A DNA stretch of 64,000 nucleotides from JALELF01 sp964473455 (lineage in GTDB: Bacteria; Bacillota_I; Bacilli_A; RF39; UBA660): NCBI GenBank assembly GCA_964473455.1, contig CAYYQX010000002.1:75997-139996 (forward strand). The letters run 5' to 3'. This document shows, piece by piece, positions 60,133 through 64,000 of this stretch (position 1 is the stretch's first letter; each line of letters opens with the position of its first letter). Below the pieces are notes generated by a model. The model was not told where the DNA came from. It did no database searches and worked only from the letters and a program-made list of their open reading frames with translations. The translations under genes were made by a program, and so were the position numbers.

Positions 60133-60160
60133 AAAATCAATTCGTTTGAATTGATTTTTT
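60131..60160. terminator. Bidirectional terminator before ppdK
   Basis: AAAAAATCAATTC, GTTT, GAATTGATTTTTT; 13-bp stem with A- and T-runs. It ends both the plus-strand orphan and the minus-strand ppdK. Confidence 0.9.
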
Positions 60161-60164
60161 GTTA

Positions 60165-62824
60165 TTATTTCCTATTATTTATTGCAGCTTGCGCAGCAGC
60201 AAGTCTTGCAATTGGCACTCTAAATGGTGAGCAAGATACATAATTTAAACCAACCTTATGGCAAAACTCTATACTAGATGGTTCCCCTCCGTGTTCACCA
60301 CATATACCTAGTTTAATATTTGGATTTGTTGCTCTTCCTTTATCAGCAGCCATTTGAACAAGTTTTCCAACTCCATTTTGATCTAATCTTGCAAATGGAT
60401 CAGATTCATAAATTTTTGTTTTATAATATGCGTCTAAAAACTTACCAGCATCATCTCTTGAAAAACCAAATGTCATCTGTGTTAAATCATTTGTTCCAAA
60501 AGAGAAGAATTCTGCTTCTTTAGCTATTTCATCAGCAGTTAGAGCTGCTCTTGGAATTTCAATCATTGTACCAATATGGTATTCAATGTCGCTTCCTTTT
60601 TCTTTTTTAACTTGTTCAGCAGTTTCTACTACTATATCTTTAACAAATTTTAATTCTTTTACTTCGCCAACTAGTGGGATCATTATTTCAGGGACAATAT
60701 CTATTCCATCTTCTGCTTTTACTTCTATTGCTGCTTCCATTAAAGCTCTTGTTTGCATTTTAGCTATTTCCGGATAAGTTACNNNNNNNNNNNNNNNNNN
60801 NNNNNNNNNNNNNNNNNNNNNNNNNNNNNNNNTCCCATCATTGGGTTAAATTCATGAAGTTCTACACATTTTTCTTTGATGTGTTCAACTGTTACATTCA
60901 TATCTTTTGCTAAAGCAATAATATCATCTTCTTCAGTTGGTAAAAATTCATGTAGAGGTGGATCTAAGTAACGAACTGTCATTGGAAGGCCTTTTAGTTC
61001 TTTATACATAGCTTTAAAGTCACCTTTTTGAAATGGAATAAGTTCATTTAAAGCAATTTCTCTTTCTTCCAATGTTTCTGATAGAATCATTTTTCTAATT
61101 TTTGGTATTCTGTCTTCTTCAAAAAACATGTGTTCTGTTCTGCAAAGTCCTATACCTTCAGCACCAAGTTCAACAGCTTTTCTTGTATCTCTTGGATTAT
61201 CAGCATTAGTACGTATTTTTAGTGTTCTAAACTTGTCTGCCCAAGCCATTAATCTTCCAAAATTACCACTAATTACTGCTTCTACTGTTTTAATATCGCC
61301 TTTATATATTTTACCAGTAGATCCATCTATTGAAAGATAATCTCCTTCAATAAACGTGCATCCTCCTAAAGTAAATTCTTTAGCTTCTTCATTAATCTTA
61401 ATAGCGCCACATCCACTTACACAGCATGTCCCCATACCACGAGCTACTACGGCTGCGTGAGATGTCATTCCACCTCTTACAGTTAATATTCCTCTTGCGG
61501 CTGCCATTCCTTCAATGTCTTCTGGAGTTGTTTCAAGTCTTACAAGAATAACTCTTTCTCCTTTGCCATTTTTTCCTAGTTCTTTTGCAACTTCAGAAGT
61601 AAATACTACTTTTCCAGCAGCTGCTCCAGGTGAAGCTGGTAATCCTTCGCCTAATACTTCACCATTTTTTAATGATTCAGCATCAAACATAGGGTGTAGT
61701 AATTGGTCTAGTGCTTTGGCATCTATTCTCATTACTGCTTCTTCTTCGTTGATCATGCCTTCATCTACTAAGTCACAAGCAATTTGTAAAGCAGCTTGCG
61801 CTGTTCTTTTACCATTTCTTGTTTGTAAGAAATATAATTTTCCTTCTTGAATAGTAAATTCCATGTCTTGCATATCACGGTAATGTTTTTCCAGTTTTGT
61901 TGCAAGTTCCATAAATTCTTTGTAACACTCTGGTAAATCTTGTTCTAATCTAGCTATTGGAAGTGGAGTTCTAATACCTGCTACAACGTCTTCACCTTGA
62001 GCATTAATTAAGTACTCTCCATAAATTCCTTTTTCTCCAGTTGATGGGTTTCTAGTAAATGCTACTCCTGTACCTGAAGTGTTTCCCATATTGCCAAAAA
62101 CCATTGCTTGAACGTTTACGGCAGTTCCCCAAGAAGATGGAATATCATTCATTCTTCTATAAACTATTGCTCTTGGGTTATCCCAAGACCTAAATACAGC
62201 TTTAACTGCACCCATTAATTGTTCAGTTGGATCTTGTGGAAAAACTTCCCCATTTTTATGATCTGAATATACTTTTTTAAATCTTCTAACTAATTCTTTT
62301 AAATCTTCTACTGTTAAATCAGTATCATATTCAACGTGTTTTTCTTCTTTTAATTCATCAATTATTTTTTCAAAAAAGCTCTTTGAAAGTTCCATAACAA
62401 CGTCAGAATACATTTGAATAAATCTTCTGTATGAATCATAAGCAAATCTAGGATTTCCTGTTTTAGTTGCAAATCCTTCTACTGCTTCATCATTAAGACC
62501 TAAGTTAAGAATAGTATCCATCATTCCTGGCATTGATGCTCTCGCACCACTTCTAACACTTACTAAAAGTGGATCACTGTTATCACCGAATCTTTTCCCT
62601 TGAATGGTTTCAAGTTCTTTTAAAGCTTCAAAAATTTCTTTTTTGATTTCTTCACTTATTTCTTGACCATCTTCATAGTACTTTGTACAAGCTTCGGTTG
62701 TAACTGTAAAGCCCTGTGGGATTGGCATTCCTAAGTTAGTCATTTCGGCTAAATTAGCTCCTTTTCCACCTAATAAATTTTTCATTTCTTTTTTGCCTTC
62801 TCTAAAGGCGTATACGTATTTCAT
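60165..62824 (-). CDS. ppdK: Pyruvate, phosphate dikinase (one gene, interrupted by an assembly gap)
   Basis: Converts pyruvate, ATP and phosphate to PEP, AMP and PPi, or the reverse for ATP-saving glycolysis in anaerobes. The N-terminal ATP-grasp domain begins YAFREGKKEMKNLLGGKGANL (start shown in part) and holds SVRSGARASMPGMMDT. The central phosphohistidine domain has MTSHAAVVARGMGTCCVSGC. The PEP domain is split by a 50-N gap at 60783-60832 between EFNPMMG and VTYPEIAKMQT. Comparison with known enzymes such as the Clostridium symbiosum one suggests only about 7 residues are missing, giving about 876 residues. The frame is otherwise intact, so this is not a pseudogene. Confidence 0.95.
60783..60832. 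other. Assembly gap of 50 N inside ppdK
   Basis: The stretch falls within a single conserved region; about 21 nt of sequence seem to be missing, so the stated gap length is not physical. Confidence 0.9.
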
Positions 62825-62865
62825 ATATTTCCTCCTTATGCACTATCTAATTCTATCAAAAAAGG

Positions 62866-62899
62866 TGAAAAAAGAAAAGTATTTTATGATACTTTTCTT
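62866..62899 (-). terminator. Terminator of the surface protein gene
   Basis: AAGAAAAGTAT, 6-nt loop, ATACTTTTCTT on the minus strand, then T6. Confidence 0.85.
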
Positions 62900-62914
62900 A
62901 ATTTTACAGTGTTT

Positions 62915-64000
62915 TTAACGTGCTTGACGAACTATTACGATACCAGAGCCTCCGGGTTGTGCACTTCCGCCTCCGCCTCCAGTATTAGCGGTTCCAGCAC
63001 CATAGTAAGCATTTCCTCCACCTATAGCTCCACCTAATCCGGCAGTATTAGCATAAGCGGTAAGACCACCACCTCCGCCTCCTCCAGCATATAAAGTTCC
63101 GGCTGCATCACCAAATTCTCTTGTAGTTGTTCCTTGTCCTGTTCCACCACTAGTATATTGTTTATATCCACCTGACCAATAGTAACTGCCACCGCCACTT
63201 GAGCCATTGCTTCCGCCGTTGCCACCAGGATTATCCCAGCCAGCTCCGCCTCCGCCGCTGCCTCCGGCTCCACCATGAAGAGTGCCACAAACACCGCCAC
63301 CAATAGAATATCCAAATGCAGAAGAACTTCCACCATTACTACCTGCAGCACCCCCAGCACCAACAGTAATAGGATAACTTGTCGATGCCAATAAAGCTAT
63401 TACTTTACGAGTGCTAGTGTATCCACTACCGCCACCGCCTCCCATAGTATCAACTCTTCCACCACCTCCGCCTCCAACTAAGAAGACATCTATTGTCATA
63501 TTGATTGCTGGTGTGAAAGTTCCACTTGTTAATAATTTTATTCGCCAGTTTCCACTTCCATCATCTATAAATGTATACGTTCCCGTATAATTAAACATTG
63601 ACGTATAACTTGCGGTTAGTGTTGCGTTACTTGTTCCCATAGTAAATGTTGTTCCAACCACTGAACAACCTGTGCAGCTTACAGTCCAACCTGCAAAAAC
63701 ATAAAAAGTTTTCGTTGGATTACTTATAGTTGAAGTTGATCCATATGCGATAGTTTGGGGACTTGTTCCACTCCACGTTCCACCGTTTGCATTTACCGTT
63801 AAAGTATAACTATTTAATGTCCAATTAGCAGTTAATGTTGTATTTGCTGCCCCCATCGTAAATGTTGTCCCGTTAATCGTACTTCCAGTACCACTTACCG
63901 TCCAACTTGAAAATGTATATCCTGCTCTTGTTGGAGCAGCTATTGTTGCTGTTTGGCCACTAACTATTGTTTGTGGCGTTGTTCCACTCCATGTTCCTCC
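62915..64000 (-). CDS. C-terminus of a large surface protein: InlB-type repeats plus glycine-rich domain
   Basis: The frame is open to the window edge, so the 5' end is missing; 361 residues are visible. The first part has two copies of an InlB B-repeat-type unit of 72 residues (GGTWSGT, PQTI, TFTMG, TLTA in each). After a short linker with a beta domain (TYTFIDDGSGNWRIKLLTSG), the last 190 residues are very rich in glycine (runs of GGGGGG) with a closing GGSGIVIVRQAR, a C-terminus shared by glycine-rich repeat proteins. There is no LPXTG or membrane tail. It is likely secreted and adhesive; the role is unproven. Confidence 0.8.
   Translation of the reverse strand, partial: GGTWSGTTPQTIVSGQTATIAAPTRAGYTFSSWTVSGTGSTINGTTFTMGAANTTLTANWTLNSYTLTVNANGGTWSGTSPQTIAYGSTSTISNPTKTFYVFAGWTVSCTGCSVVGTTFTMGTSNATLTASYTSMFNYTGTYTFIDDGSGNWRIKLLTSGTFTPAINMTIDVFLVGGGGGGRVDTMGGGGGSGYTSTRKVIALLASTSYPITVGAGGAAGSNGGSSSAFGYSIGGGVCGTLHGGAGGSGGGGAGWDNPGGNGGSNGSSGGGSYYWSGGYKQYTSGGTGQGTTTREFGDAAGTLYAGGGGGGGLTAYANTAGLGGAIGGGNAYYGAGTANTGGGGGSAQPGGSGIVIVRQAR
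63590..64000 (-). repeat. Coding tandem repeats of about 216 bp
   Basis: Two units of 72 codons lie in the surface protein gene; the first bases of GGTWSGT are at 64000 and 63784, 216 nt apart. More units are likely beyond the window edge. Confidence 0.75.

Noticed and set aside
60165..62824. ppdK as two genes or a pseudogene
   Set aside because: The break coincides with 50 N; both parts are in conserved frame and match one enzyme.
63034..63363. Second minus-strand frame of 109 codons
   Set aside because: Shadow of the glycine-rich region, where low-complexity codons leave other frames open.
1..64000. CRISPR array, prophage or insertion sequence
   Set aside because: No array of direct repeats with spacers, no transposase, no phage structural genes. 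The Xer-type gene and the nuclease are not enough.

Overview
The window is AT-rich and densely packed, and it looks like part of a metagenome-assembled genome of an anaerobic, low-GC Gram-positive bacterium (Bacillota). I place it near uncultured Bacilli or RF39/Erysipelotrichia-like lineages, but the sequence alone cannot fix that. The reasons are very AT-rich codon use with TGA read as stop, Shine-Dalgarno sites of the AGGAGGTGA type, an HrcA/CIRCE heat-shock operon, ComEA/ComEC, a PASTA protein, pyruvate phosphate dikinase, rubrerythrin and two runs of 100 N plus one of 50 N from scaffolding. Most genes lie on the minus strand.

Layout. 1-6.6 kb: orphan genes with holA, rarA and a Xer recombinase. 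6.6-14.3 kb: mnmA, a nusB-xseA-xseB operon, orphans and mutS. 14.3-18 kb: cell-envelope genes (an N-acetylmuramoyl-L-alanine amidase and membrane proteins) and a TtcA-type tRNA thiolase. 18-24.6 kb: pyrG, a CorB-like membrane protein, an unassigned structured RNA gene of about 645 nt with its own promoter and terminator (21061-21706, minus), a TagO/WecA-type transferase and a PASTA protein. 24.6-31.2 kb: a large secreted glucosaminidase with Ig-like domains, a prepilin-like protein, and a divergent PilB/ComGA-type ATPase. 31.2-36.6 kb: tsf, rpsB (with an unusual C-terminal domain), dcd-tmk-thyX, a YqeY-type gene and rpsU.

36.7-39.6 kb holds a peptide-export cassette: a C39-peptidase ABC transporter, a very small membrane accessory protein, two peptides with textbook double-glycine leaders, and a third membrane-anchored peptide that resembles the second one. 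The small genes were found by reading the minus strand. 39.7-44 kb: rsmD, a DUF1016-type nuclease, comEC and comEA. 44-48.4 kb: the DUF2207/LemA pair, a DUF362-ferredoxin protein and two orphans. 48.4-52.2 kb: tRNA-Met, folD, glyA, rubrerythrin and a split PssD/PssE-type glycosyltransferase. 52.3-59.5 kb: hrcA-grpE-dnaK-tldD-tldE-dnaJ behind a CIRCE promoter. 59.6-64 kb: an orphan, ppdK (broken only by an assembly gap) and the C-terminus of a repeat-rich, glycine-rich surface protein.

How they fit together: glyA and folD supply and interconvert the one-carbon folates that ThyX consumes, while dcd and tmk supply and use dUMP/dTMP. comEA, comEC, the ATPase and the prepilin point to DNA uptake or a pilus. 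The best candidates for something undescribed are the three-peptide export cassette and the large structured RNA.
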